This document shows positions 46,472-54,309 of a stretch of DNA of 64,000 nucleotides, in pieces. The translations under genes were made by a program, and so were the position numbers. Numbering within the stretch: position 1 is the stretch's first letter; each line of letters starts with the position of its first letter. Source of the stretch: Rhizobium grahamii (GTDB lineage: Bacteria > Pseudomonadota > Alphaproteobacteria > Rhizobiales > Rhizobiaceae). The stretch spans positions 1,624,001-1,688,000 of the forward strand of contig NZ_CP043499.1 in NCBI RefSeq assembly GCF_009498215.1, read 5' to 3'. The notes under the pieces are model-generated. The model did not search any database. It saw nothing but the letters and a program-made list of their open reading frames with translations, and was not told where the DNA came from.

Positions 46472-46499
46472 AAGGCGAGCCGAATATCCGGCTCGCCTT
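46472..46499. terminator. Hairpin between convergent genes
   Basis: An 11-bp stem AAGGCGAGCCG / CGGCTCGCCTT with a 6-base loop lies between the GMC oxidoreductase gene and the convergent isomerase pseudogene, whose stop codon overlaps it. A second stem (GCCATCGCA at 46417-46425 with TGCGATGGC at 46441-46449) precedes it. It is likely to terminate the plus-strand operon. Confidence 0.55.
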
Positions 46500-47411
46500 A
46501 CTCGGCAGCCACGGCAGCGCGCTTGCCGTTCAGCGCGATCAGCCGCTTCGCACGCTCGAGCGACGCGCTCTGCTCGTTGCGATAGCGGGCACCGATTTCC
46601 ATCATCAGCACGGTGCCCGGCAGGAACTCGAGTTCGCTGAAGATATCTTCCCAGTCGATATCGCCCCAGCCAAGCGGCATGTGCAGGTCGCCGATGCCGA
46701 GCGCCGTCGATTCCTGCAGGTGATACGGCTTGTAGAAAGCCTGCGGACGGCCGAAGGAGTCGTGCACATGCAGGTGGCCGGCGACCGGCGCCATGGCGCG
46801 GATCTGCTCACGAAAATTCAGGCCGCGGTAGGTGGACTCGATGTAGGCGTGGCTGAAGTCGATGAGTGCCACGAGATTCGGGTGACCGACCGCCTTGACG
46901 GTCTCCGCGACCTCGGCCGGTGTCTGGCGATACTGCCCGCGCTCCGTCGTGAAGATGTTCTCGAACGCGATGCGCACGTCATAGCGCTTGGCGAACTCGG
47001 CCAGCTCGAAGAGCGCTTCGCGTTCGCGCTGGTCGGCGCCGGCACGTTCGAAGAGCTGGTCCGCACGAGGGTTTCCGCCGTGCTGAACGATCACACGGGC
47101 GCCGATCTTGTCACAGACCTCCACCAGCGCTTTTGCGGCATCGATCTGATAGCGTGCGGTCGCCGGATCCATGAAGTTCGACGAGACGAGCCCGTGAACC
47201 GTGTAGCGGAACGGAAGTTGACCCTGATCGCCGCGAGCCGCTCGGCGCGCTCCTTGACGACGCGACCGCCCGCGATCAGGTCTACGCTGGTCAGGCCAAG
47301 CTCCACGGTCTCGACGCCAAGCTCGGCCAAGCGGCGCAGATCGGCCTCGAGGCTGTCGAGTTCACCATCGGTGGAACCGGAATTGAAGCCGGTCGATATG
47401 ATATTGCTCAT
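46498..47411 (-). pseudogene. Frameshifted sugar phosphate isomerase/epimerase
   Basis: The frame from ATG 47411 encodes MSNIISTGFNSGSTDGELDS, then LRRLAELGVETVELGL, and breaks after RLAAIRVN near 47215. The continuation, from LPFRYTVHGLVSSNFMDPATARYQIDAA to the stop at 46498, is in another frame. Restoring one base near 47215 gives an intact ~304-residue xylose-isomerase-like TIM barrel with ALIDFSHAYIEST, HLHVHDSFG and VLMMEIGARY. As written the gene is broken by a one-base deletion, unless this is a sequencing error. It is convergent with the GMC oxidoreductase and may once have been part of the same sugar pathway. Confidence 0.8.
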
Positions 47412-47472
47412 GGTTATGTTCCTTTTATGAGAAGGGCCGGGCGAGCGCACGGATTTGGGAAAGCGAAATTCT

Positions 47473-47700
47473 TCAGCTGACGGTCGGGTCCAGCTTGTCC
47501 CGCAGCCAGTCGCCTGCGAGCGAGATGGAGAGCGTTGTCAGCATGATCCACGGAGGCCGCGCCAGTTACTCACGCCCGAAGCCGACCATGTTGCCGAGGC
47601 TCGTTTCCGGCGGCTGAACGCCAAGGCCGAGAAACGACAGACCTGAAGATGACGCCCGGAGGGCCTTCTCGACAACATTCGCAGAGCCCGTCGCTCGGCC
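47473..47700 (-). pseudogene. Remnant of a DppC-type peptide ABC transporter permease
   Basis: The minus strand reads SFLGLGVQPPETSLGNMVGF, then GRE, a TAA stop where family members have a tyrosine or similar residue, then LARPPWIMLTTLSISLAGD and WLRDKLDPTVS before the normal stop at 47473. SFLGLGxQPP, PPW and GDxLRDxLDP are the C-terminal signature of DppC/OppC permeases. Only ~60 residues are recognisable, and the upstream part degenerates. It is a decayed fragment, not a functional gene. Confidence 0.7.
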
Positions 47701-47728
47701 GACGTCCAAAAAGAGGTGCCGACCGTTC

Positions 47729-48586
47729 TCAAGCCTCGACCTCCATTGGTCGCTCCGCCCGCGCCTGGTAAGCGCCGAGCCGTTGAAGGATCAGCCTCAG
47801 CTCATCAGCGCCGAACGCGACGTCTTCAGCGCCCGCCGCCAGCAGGACCTCCCGCCGCCCCGAGCGCGGATCGTTCGGATCCACGAAACCGATTGCCCTC
47901 ACGCCGGCCGCAACAGCGGCCTCTATCCCCGCCGCGCTGTCATCGATCATGACGCTGCGCTCGCGGCTCGCATTCATTTTCGACAAGCAGAACTCGACAA
48001 GATCCGGCGACGGCTTGGGCGCCGCCACCATCTCGGCACTGAATACGTTCGGAGCGAAATCCGACCAGAGCGGGAGAAGGCCGAGGCTGTTACCGAGGCG
48101 CTCGACAGTGCTGTTGGAAGCCACGCATTTTGCAACGTCGAGCTCGGCAACGATGTCGCCGATGCCCTCCATCGGTCGAAGCTCGCGGCCGAAGGCCGCA
48201 TATATGTCCTTATGCCATGCAGTAAGAACTGCATCGACATCGGCTAAACCGCGCTCGATCAGCGCTTGCCGCAATTCGCCTTCCGACTTGCCGGTAAATT
48301 CGATCAGTATCTGGCGTGGCGTCATGTCCACGCCTGCCTGGGTTACGGCGTGCGCAAGTGTACGAGCGGAAATTGACTCGCTATCGATCAGCACGCCATC
48401 GCAATCAAAAATCAGCAGATCCAAATCGAGCGTGGCATCATGAATGACGACCAGTTCGCCCGCATCTGTCAGATGCACGTCGAATTCGATGGCATCGACC
48501 GCAAGCTCGAGCGCTTCTCTGAAACCCTCAAGCGAGTTCTCCGGCCACAGGTTCGGCGCACCGCGATGCCCGACAATCTTCGCCAT
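47729..48586 (-). CDS. Chimera of truncated glycerophosphodiester phosphodiesterase and HAD-family phosphatase
   Basis: From ATG 48586 the first ~55 residues are the start of a GDPD domain (AKIVGHRGAPNLWPENSLEGF, then AIEFDVHLTDAGELVVIHDATLD), including the HR...PEN and E-x-D metal-site residues but lacking the rest of the barrel. They run in frame into a complete HAD hydrolase (LDLLIFDCDGVLIDSES, core SNSTVERLG, KPSPDLVEFCL, MIDDSAAGI). The HAD part keeps the nucleophile Asp, the lysine and the acidic pair, so it may be an active sugar-phosphate phosphatase. The GDPD part cannot be catalytic alone. A deletion joining two neighbouring genes is the simplest origin. An in-frame ATG at 48601 is an alternative start. 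Confidence 0.75.
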   Translation of the reverse strand: MAKIVGHRGAPNLWPENSLEGFREALELAVDAIEFDVHLTDAGELVVIHDATLDLDLLIFDCDGVLIDSESISARTLAHAVTQAGVDMTPRQILIEFTGKSEGELRQALIERGLADVDAVLTAWHKDIYAAFGRELRPMEGIGDIVAELDVAKCVASNSTVERLGNSLGLLPLWSDFAPNVFSAEMVAAPKPSPDLVEFCLSKMNASRERSVMIDDSAAGIEAAVAAGVRAIGFVDPNDPRSGRREVLLAAGAEDVAFGADELRLILQRLGAYQARAERPMEVEA

Positions 48587-48849
48587 GGGAAATACCTTCA
48601 TCAAAAAACAACCGATCAGATCGATCGCCGCGCCATCTCGGCGAGCATCGATCGTCGGCTTCATCACACGGGCCCGGGGATGACGCTGGCAGGGTGGTAT
48701 AAGGACCGCAGATAACCGTTGCGTGACATCTGCCTCCACGAGCGGGCAAATGCTCATGGGCTGTGGAACAGCATGCGCTGGGCGCGTGGACGCACTTCGG
48801 TAAAGGCAAAGGAAGGGATCGAATGGGCTCGCACCGAGCCCATTCAGTT

Positions 48850-49974
48850 TTATCGAGCGGCTGAAAGTCTATCCAGCGAGTGCTTCATCGCGCGCAGAAA
48901 ATGGTCGTTCTCATCAACGCTGCCGATACTGACGCGAATGAACGTTTCATAGCCTGGTTGTTTCCACGGCTTGACGATGACGCCTTCTTTCAAGAGCTCT
49001 TCAGCAAGCAGCGCGGCATTACCGCCGCAGTCGAAGAAGACGAAATTGCCCTTGGAGGGAGCGGGCCTCATACCAAGCTGCTTGAGACCATCGGCGATGC
49101 GCGCCCGTTCTGTCAGGGCCAGTTCGATTGTCCGACGCAGATGCGCTTCATCCCCAAGGGCAGCCATCGCCGCATATTGCGCAAAGGCGTTTGTGTTGAA
49201 TGGCGTGCGCACGCGATTGAAGAAATCGCAAAGCTGCGGGCTGGAGGTGACGCCGAAGCCAATCCGCAATCCCGCGAGACCGTAGGCTTTCGAGAAGGTT
49301 CGCAGCACGACCCAGCTGCGGTCACAGTCCTTCAACAGGTCGATCGTCGACGGATAGTCGTCGCCAGCAGCATACTCCGCATAGGCCTCATCGATGACAA
49401 GCAGCGTATCCTTGTCGACGGCTCGCAGAAACGCGGCAAAATCATCGCTTCCGATCCAGGAGCCCACCGGGTTCATCGGGTTGGCAAAGAGTATCATTCG
49501 CGGTCGGCGTTTCGCCGCCTCGATCAGCGCCGGCACATCGATCGTGAGATCCGCTCTGACCTCGATGCGCTCGACGCGGCCACCCATCAGGACGGCGTAG
49601 TCTTCATGAAGCGGAAAGGACGGATAGAGCGTGGTGACGATATCATCAGGCCTGACGACCGCGCGGCAGATGATCGCGATCAGATCCTCGGAGCCGTTCC
49701 CCAGGATGACCTGATCGGTATCGACATCGAGTTTTCCGGCAATTGCTGCACAGAGTTCATGGCCTCTCGGATCGGGATACAGACGAACCAGTTCCGCTGC
49801 CCTGTTCTGGAAATCGAAGGCGCTGGCGGACGCCCCGAAGGGGCTCTCGTTCGAACCGAGTTTCGAAATGACCGGAGGATTATAGCGCTCGCGAACCTCC
49901 TCCAAAGTCAGCCCGGAATTGTAGCGAGGAATACCGATCACTTCATCGCGGATATGTCTAGTCGTGTCTGACAT
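48850..49974 (-). CDS. Histidinol-phosphate aminotransferase-like PLP enzyme
   Basis: A 374-residue class I/II aminotransferase of the HisC type, with the PLP lysine K229 in RTFSKAYGLAGLRIGF and phrases LGSNESPFG, LGNGSEDLI and LFANPMNPVG. It starts at ATG 49974 and is divergent from the dehydrogenase operon that contains a HisD homologue. The shared control region holds a 12-bp palindrome also found upstream of that HisD homologue, so it is probably co-regulated. It need not act in histidine biosynthesis: no other his genes are present, and the setting is catabolic. The amino substrate or product is unknown. Confidence 0.85.
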   Translation of the reverse strand: MSDTTRHIRDEVIGIPRYNSGLTLEEVRERYNPPVISKLGSNESPFGASASAFDFQNRAAELVRLYPDPRGHELCAAIAGKLDVDTDQVILGNGSEDLIAIICRAVVRPDDIVTTLYPSFPLHEDYAVLMGGRVERIEVRADLTIDVPALIEAAKRRPRMILFANPMNPVGSWIGSDDFAAFLRAVDKDTLLVIDEAYAEYAAGDDYPSTIDLLKDCDRSWVVLRTFSKAYGLAGLRIGFGVTSSPQLCDFFNRVRTPFNTNAFAQYAAMAALGDEAHLRRTIELALTERARIADGLKQLGMRPAPSKGNFVFFDCGGNAALLAEELLKEGVIVKPWKQPGYETFIRVSIGSVDENDHFLRAMKHSLDRLSAAR

Positions 49975-50035
49975 CTGTACCTCACTGTCTGTAAACCGAA
50001 GGAAGCATAAGAAGGCATCCGCGAGTTGTCGATAT

Positions 50036-50047
50036 ATGTATAGACAT
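50036..50047. promoter_or_regulatory. Probable HutC-type operator, copy 1
   Basis: ATGTATAGACAT, a near-perfect palindrome resembling operators of HutC-family regulators. It lies between the divergent aminotransferase and short-chain dehydrogenase genes. The identical 12 bases recur at 50916-50927. Confidence 0.65.
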
Positions 50048-50092
50048 TATTTGCGATCGGTGCTTGGATTGGGAAAACGAGAGGAATAGACG

Positions 50093-50863
50093 ATGGCAGA
50101 CACGCTTTTCAGCCTCGAAGGAAAGGTGGCCGTGGTCACCGGCGCCAGCCGCGGCATCGGGCAATGGATCGCAATCGCGATTGCCCGGGCAGGAGCCGAT
50201 CTCTGTGTGACGGCACGCAGTGAAGTGTCGCTGGCGGAGACCCGCGCGGAAATCGAAAAGCTCGGCAGACGGTGCGTCACCGGTGCTCAAGACGTGACGG
50301 ACATCAAGTCGATCGATGAGACTCTGGAGCGTTTCAAAGCTTCGTTCGGCGCGATCGACATTCTCGTCAACAATGCCGGCTACGAACAGGTCTCGCCTTC
50401 GCTGGAAGTCGATGAAGAGATCTGGGATGCAATCATCGGCACCAATCTCAAAGGTGCGTTCTTCTGGTCGCAAGCAGCGGCGCGCCAGATGGCCAAGCAG
50501 CCGGAAGGCGGCAGCATCGTCAATCTTTGCTCGCTCACATCTTACGTCGGCATTCCAACCGCAGTACCATACGGATCGTCGAAGTCGGGATTGCTCGGCA
50601 TGACGCGGGCATTGTCCGCCGAATGGGCTCCTCTTGGAATCCGTGTCAACGCCGTGGCGCCCGGCTACTTCAGAACCGCGATGACAGAGGGCTTTTATCA
50701 GGACGAAGGCTGGGCCTCGCGGATGCTGGACAAGATTCCGCAGAAGCGCTTCGGCGACGCGGCTGATATCGGCGGCGTTGTTGTTTTTCTGGCCGGCAAA
50801 GCCTCGGCCTATGTGACCGGCCAGTGCATTCCGGTCGACGGCGGCTTCCTCGCCTCCATTTGA
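50093..50863 (+). CDS. Short-chain dehydrogenase/reductase (HpsO-like role)
   Basis: A 256-residue NAD(P)-dependent dehydrogenase with cofactor motif TGASRGIG, NNAG, the catalytic serine in NLCSLTSYVG, and Y-x3-K in PYGSSKSGLL. It starts at ATG 50093 behind GAGAGGAA. In dihydroxypropanesulfonate degradation of Cupriavidus pinatubonensis an SDR (HpsO) and a zinc dehydrogenase (HpsP) interconvert the two enantiomers of the substrate alongside the HisD homologue HpsN. The same three enzyme types occur together here. That assignment is by gene content, not by a substrate-specific residue. Confidence 0.85.
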   Translation: MADTLFSLEGKVAVVTGASRGIGQWIAIAIARAGADLCVTARSEVSLAETRAEIEKLGRRCVTGAQDVTDIKSIDETLERFKASFGAIDILVNNAGYEQVSPSLEVDEEIWDAIIGTNLKGAFFWSQAAARQMAKQPEGGSIVNLCSLTSYVGIPTAVPYGSSKSGLLGMTRALSAEWAPLGIRVNAVAPGYFRTAMTEGFYQDEGWASRMLDKIPQKRFGDAADIGGVVVFLAGKASAYVTGQCIPVDGGFLASI

Positions 50864-50915
50864 TTGCGGGGATCAAATCGGCTGCTTGACAGGCTTTCGA
50901 GGTTGATGTCTAAGG

Positions 50916-50927
50916 ATGTATAGACAT
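50916..50927. promoter_or_regulatory. Probable HutC-type operator, copy 2
   Basis: ATGTATAGACAT, identical to 50036-50047, preceded by a related GATGTCTAAG. It is in the 291-bp gap between the short-chain dehydrogenase and the HisD-like gene, 228 bp upstream of the latter. The rest of that gap (50928-51154) shows no gene; it presumably contains the promoter and a long leader. Confidence 0.65.
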
Positions 50928-51154
50928 ATAAAGACAATTATAAAAGTGGAACACTGAGGTCTCAGACCTCAACAACGCTGCCGGTCCGCGAAGGTCGGTG
51001 CCTTGCTAATTTGATATTGGCGGTTGCTGCCATGCAATCCGGCGGATATGCCGTGCTTGCAATAGGCGAACTGCGCGAATTTTGATGTCCGGCACAGCTG
51101 CGCTGGCTGGATTTCGGCTGCCCGTCGTTCGCGGCGTTAACAAGGATCTTACGC

Positions 51155-52486
51155 ATGGTTGAAGTCTCATTCCACGAATACTCGAAGCTCAGCGCCACCG
51201 AGAAAGCTCAGCTTCTGCGACGATCCGAAACGGACATTTCGAGCTTCATCGAAAAAGTGCAGCCGATCCTCGAGGCTGTCCGGACCGAGGGCGACCGCGC
51301 TGTTGCACGCTTTGGCCGCGAACTCGACAAGGCCGACGTTTCAGAGGCAACGATCAAGGTGACGGATGCCGAGTTCGACGCCGCATTCAAGGGCGTTGCC
51401 GAAGACGTAATCGAAGCCATCAAGTTCGGCATCGAGAATATCCGGCACTTCCATGAAGAGCAGAAGCCCGAGGCAATGTGGCTGAAGGAAATTCGGCCGG
51501 GCGCCTTCGCCGGCGACCGCTTCACGCCGATCCAGTCTGTTGCTCTCTACGTACCGCGCGGCAAGGGGTCGTTCCCGTCGGTCACGATGATGACCTCGGT
51601 TCCCGCCGCCGTTGCCGGCGTTCCCAATCTCGCGATCGTCACACCCCCTGCACCTGACGGAAGCGTCGATGCCGCGACGCTTGTTGCTGCGCGCCTCGCT
51701 GGTGTCGACACGGTCTACAAGGTCGGCGGTGCGCAGGCCGTTGCGGCGATTGCCTACGGCACGGAAACGATCAAGCCGGCACTGAAGATTGTCGGACCCG
51801 GCAGCCCGTGGGTCGTCGCCGCAAAGCGGTGCCTGGCTGGCGTCATCGATACGGGACTGCCCGCCGGTCCTTCCGAGGCGATGATTTTCGCCGACGATAC
51901 CGTCCATGGCGGCCTCGCCGCGCTCGATCTGTTGATCGAGGCCGAACACGGACCCGATTCCTCGGCCTATCTTGTCACGCACAGCCGCCGCGTAGCGGAA
52001 GAAGCCTTGGCTGCGCTGCCCGAGCATTTGGCGCGGATGACGGAGCAGAGAGTACAGTTCTCCAGCACCGTTCTTTCCGGCAAGTGCGGCGGCATCGTCC
52101 TGACCTCGTCAGTCGAGGAGAGCTATGAGTTCGTCAACGCCTATGCGCCCGAACATCTGGAAATTCTGTCGCAGGATCCGTTCGCACATCTCAGCCACAT
52201 CACCGAAGCGGCCGAGGTCCTGATGGGTCCTTACACACCTGTCAGCATCGGAAACTTCTGCCTTGGCCCGAATGCGGTGCTGCCGACCAGTCGCTGGGCC
52301 CGCACATACGGTCCGTTGTCAGTGACTGACTTCGTCAAGCGCAGCTCGATCGGCTACGTCACCGCGCCGGCATATCCAGAGTTCGCAAAGCGCGCCCACA
52401 AGCTTGCCGAGTACGAAGGGTTTTCCTCTCACGCTCACGCCGTTTCCTCGGTTCGCGACGCCTATCTCAACAAGGCAAAGGGTTGA
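51155..52486 (+). CDS. Histidinol dehydrogenase family protein, likely sulfopropanediol-type dehydrogenase (HpsN-like)
   Basis: A 443-residue HisD-superfamily NAD-dependent dehydrogenase. The catalytic Glu-His pair is E333-H334 in YAPEHLEI, and H265 and H426 (EGFSSH) match zinc-binding histidines. Two other zinc ligands of E. coli HisD appear changed: Gln259 becomes E262 (IEAEHG) and Asp360 becomes N367 (SIGNF). NHVLPT becomes NAVLPT. These changes argue against histidinol as substrate. HpsN oxidises (R)-dihydroxypropanesulfonate to sulfolactate and is the best-known catabolic relative. The gene is 4 bp from a zinc alcohol dehydrogenase and in a cluster with a sulfonate-type transporter. Confidence 0.82.
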   Translation: MVEVSFHEYSKLSATEKAQLLRRSETDISSFIEKVQPILEAVRTEGDRAVARFGRELDKADVSEATIKVTDAEFDAAFKGVAEDVIEAIKFGIENIRHFHEEQKPEAMWLKEIRPGAFAGDRFTPIQSVALYVPRGKGSFPSVTMMTSVPAAVAGVPNLAIVTPPAPDGSVDAATLVAARLAGVDTVYKVGGAQAVAAIAYGTETIKPALKIVGPGSPWVVAAKRCLAGVIDTGLPAGPSEAMIFADDTVHGGLAALDLLIEAEHGPDSSAYLVTHSRRVAEEALAALPEHLARMTEQRVQFSSTVLSGKCGGIVLTSSVEESYEFVNAYAPEHLEILSQDPFAHLSHITEAAEVLMGPYTPVSIGNFCLGPNAVLPTSRWARTYGPLSVTDFVKRSSIGYVTAPAYPEFAKRAHKLAEYEGFSSHAHAVSSVRDAYLNKAKG

Positions 52487-52489
52487 TCG

Positions 52490-53503
52490 ATGAAAGCCGT
52501 GCGCCTCTATGACGCCGGGGACCTCAGGGTGGAGGAGGTCGAGGCACTTCCGCACCCGCCGGCAGGCTATGTCACCATCGATGTGCGCGCGGCGGGAATT
52601 TGCGGATCTGACCTTCACAATTTCCGGACAGGCCAATGGATCAGCCGGCGGCCTTCCGTCGCCGGCCATGAATTCTGCGGGCGCGTCTCGGCGGTCGGAG
52701 ACGAGGTTGCCGGCCTGACGGTCGGCGATCTTGTTGCGGTCGATTCCCGTTTCTATTGTGGCCGATGTGAAGCCTGCAGATCGGGCCATAGCAATATCTG
52801 CGAAAACCTGGGCTTCGTCGGTGAGATATGCGACGGCGGCTTTGCCGAGCAAGCGCAACTGCCCGCACGGCTGGTTCTGAAGCACGAGCCATCACTCAAC
52901 CCGACCGTCGCCGCGATGGCCGAGCCGCTCGCCGTTGCACTGCATGCGGTCAGGCGTCTGAACGTACCGAAGGGCGACGCTGTGATCCTGATTGGATGCG
53001 GCACGATCGGCGGTCTCTGCGGCTTGCTGCTGTCACACCTTCATGACGGCAAGTTGCTGTTTGCAGACCGAAACGCGAACCGCGCCGAACTGGTCGCACG
53101 TATCTGCGGAGGCTCGAGGGTCACGTTGGACAAAACCGCGGTACGGGATGCGTTGAGCGGGACCCGACTTCGCTACGCTGTGGATGCAACGGGCAACACT
53201 ACTGCGATCGAGCAGGGCCTGGATCTGCTTGACGGCGGTGGTGCACTGGCGCTCGTCGGAATCAGTCACGGCCGGCTGAACCTGGACCCCAATATTCTGG
53301 TCGAGCGCGAGATCGCTCTTATCGGTTGCCATGCCTACGAAGCCGAGCTTCCCGACGCCATCGACCTGCTGCCCCGGCTACAGCTTGCCCTTCTCGAGTT
53401 CGGTGAGGTTTTGGCCTCTCTGGACGAGATACCCGACGCCTACCGACGGCTGATCGAAGGGCGAAGCGACAAGCTGAAGACCGTCATTCGTATCGCTGAT
53501 TGA
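52490..53503 (+). CDS. Zinc-dependent medium-chain alcohol dehydrogenase (HpsP-like role)
   Basis: A 337-residue dehydrogenase. The catalytic zinc region is GICGSDLHNF with GHEFCGRV, the structural-zinc cysteines are in YCGRCEACRSGHSNIC, and the Rossmann motif is LIGCGTIGGLCGLL. It resembles sorbitol/threonine dehydrogenases. It begins three bases after the HisD-like gene and is followed by the HutC-type regulator. In the sulfopropanediol comparison it would occupy the HpsP position. The alcohol substrate is not evident from sequence. Confidence 0.87.
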   Translation: MKAVRLYDAGDLRVEEVEALPHPPAGYVTIDVRAAGICGSDLHNFRTGQWISRRPSVAGHEFCGRVSAVGDEVAGLTVGDLVAVDSRFYCGRCEACRSGHSNICENLGFVGEICDGGFAEQAQLPARLVLKHEPSLNPTVAAMAEPLAVALHAVRRLNVPKGDAVILIGCGTIGGLCGLLLSHLHDGKLLFADRNANRAELVARICGGSRVTLDKTAVRDALSGTRLRYAVDATGNTTAIEQGLDLLDGGGALALVGISHGRLNLDPNILVEREIALIGCHAYEAELPDAIDLLPRLQLALLEFGEVLASLDEIPDAYRRLIEGRSDKLKTVIRIAD

Positions 53504-53525
53504 AACCACGCATGCTGCAACAGAG

Positions 53526-54269
53526 ATGGAGACACGTTTGACTGGCCTCTCAAACACGGCATCACCGCTATACGAGAAGGTGAAGGATTTCGTGCTCGAT
53601 AATATCGGGAACGGTAACTGGCCGCAGGATGCCAAGCTGCCGTCCGAGCACGATCTGGTATCCTCGCTTGGCGTCTCGCGAATGACGGTTCATCGCGCGC
53701 TTCGCGAGTTGACCGCGCAGGGGCTGCTTCGCCGCGTGCAAGGCGTCGGTACCTTCGTTGCGCCTCCCAAGGCGCAATCGACCTTGATCGAGATCAGCAA
53801 CATCATCAGCGAGATCAAGGCGCGCGGAAGCCGGCATCGGGCGGAGGTTGTGTTGCTCGAGCGTATCGAGCATCCGGACCCGACGCTGCTGCGCGCCTTC
53901 GAATTCAAGACGCGTCAGCCAGTCGATCATTCGCTGGTCGTGCATTTCGAGAACAATGTGCCGGTGCAATTGGAGGAGCGCTACGTAAATCCCGAGCTGG
54001 TGAAGAGCTATCTCGACCAGGATTTCACGTCGATTGCCACCTACGACTATCTCCAACACAGCACGCCGCTCACCGAAGTCGAGCATCTGATCAGCGCCAT
54101 CCCGGCGAGCGAGACGCACGCAAAGCTTCTTCACATCCGCGAAAACGACAGCTGCCTGGTCCTCTACCGAAAGACCTGGACAGGCCAGACCGTCGCCACC
54201 GTCAACACATTCACCTATGTCGGAAGCCGCTACGCGCTTGGCAGCAGATATCTGCCGCCCGCCAGATAA
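53526..54269 (+). CDS. GntR-family transcriptional regulator, HutC subfamily
   Basis: A 247-residue regulator with an N-terminal winged helix (LPSEHDLVSSLGVSRMTVHRALRELTAQGLLRRVQGVGTFV) and a C-terminal UTRA effector domain (ISNIISEIKARGSRHRAEVV, VPVQLEERYVNPELV). The wording is close to HutC, the histidine-utilisation repressor, although no hut enzymes are present. The likely operators are the two ATGTATAGACAT palindromes in this cluster. It lies in the same operon as the dehydrogenases, 22 bp downstream, so it would control its own level. The effector may be a pathway intermediate. Confidence 0.88.
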   Translation: METRLTGLSNTASPLYEKVKDFVLDNIGNGNWPQDAKLPSEHDLVSSLGVSRMTVHRALRELTAQGLLRRVQGVGTFVAPPKAQSTLIEISNIISEIKARGSRHRAEVVLLERIEHPDPTLLRAFEFKTRQPVDHSLVVHFENNVPVQLEERYVNPELVKSYLDQDFTSIATYDYLQHSTPLTEVEHLISAIPASETHAKLLHIRENDSCLVLYRKTWTGQTVATVNTFTYVGSRYALGSRYLPPAR

Positions 54270-54309
54270 CCGTTTTTGACGCCTAGAATACCGAGAACAC
54301 GAGAGCATC

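Noticed and set aside
47455..47646. Short plus-strand frame near the decayed zone
   Set aside because: The minus strand of the same DNA clearly encodes a DppC-type permease end, so this is a shadow.
48850..52486. Histidine biosynthesis genes hisC and hisD
   Set aside because: No other his genes are nearby, the setting is catabolic with an importer and HutC-type regulator, and the HisD homologue has altered zinc-ligand residues.
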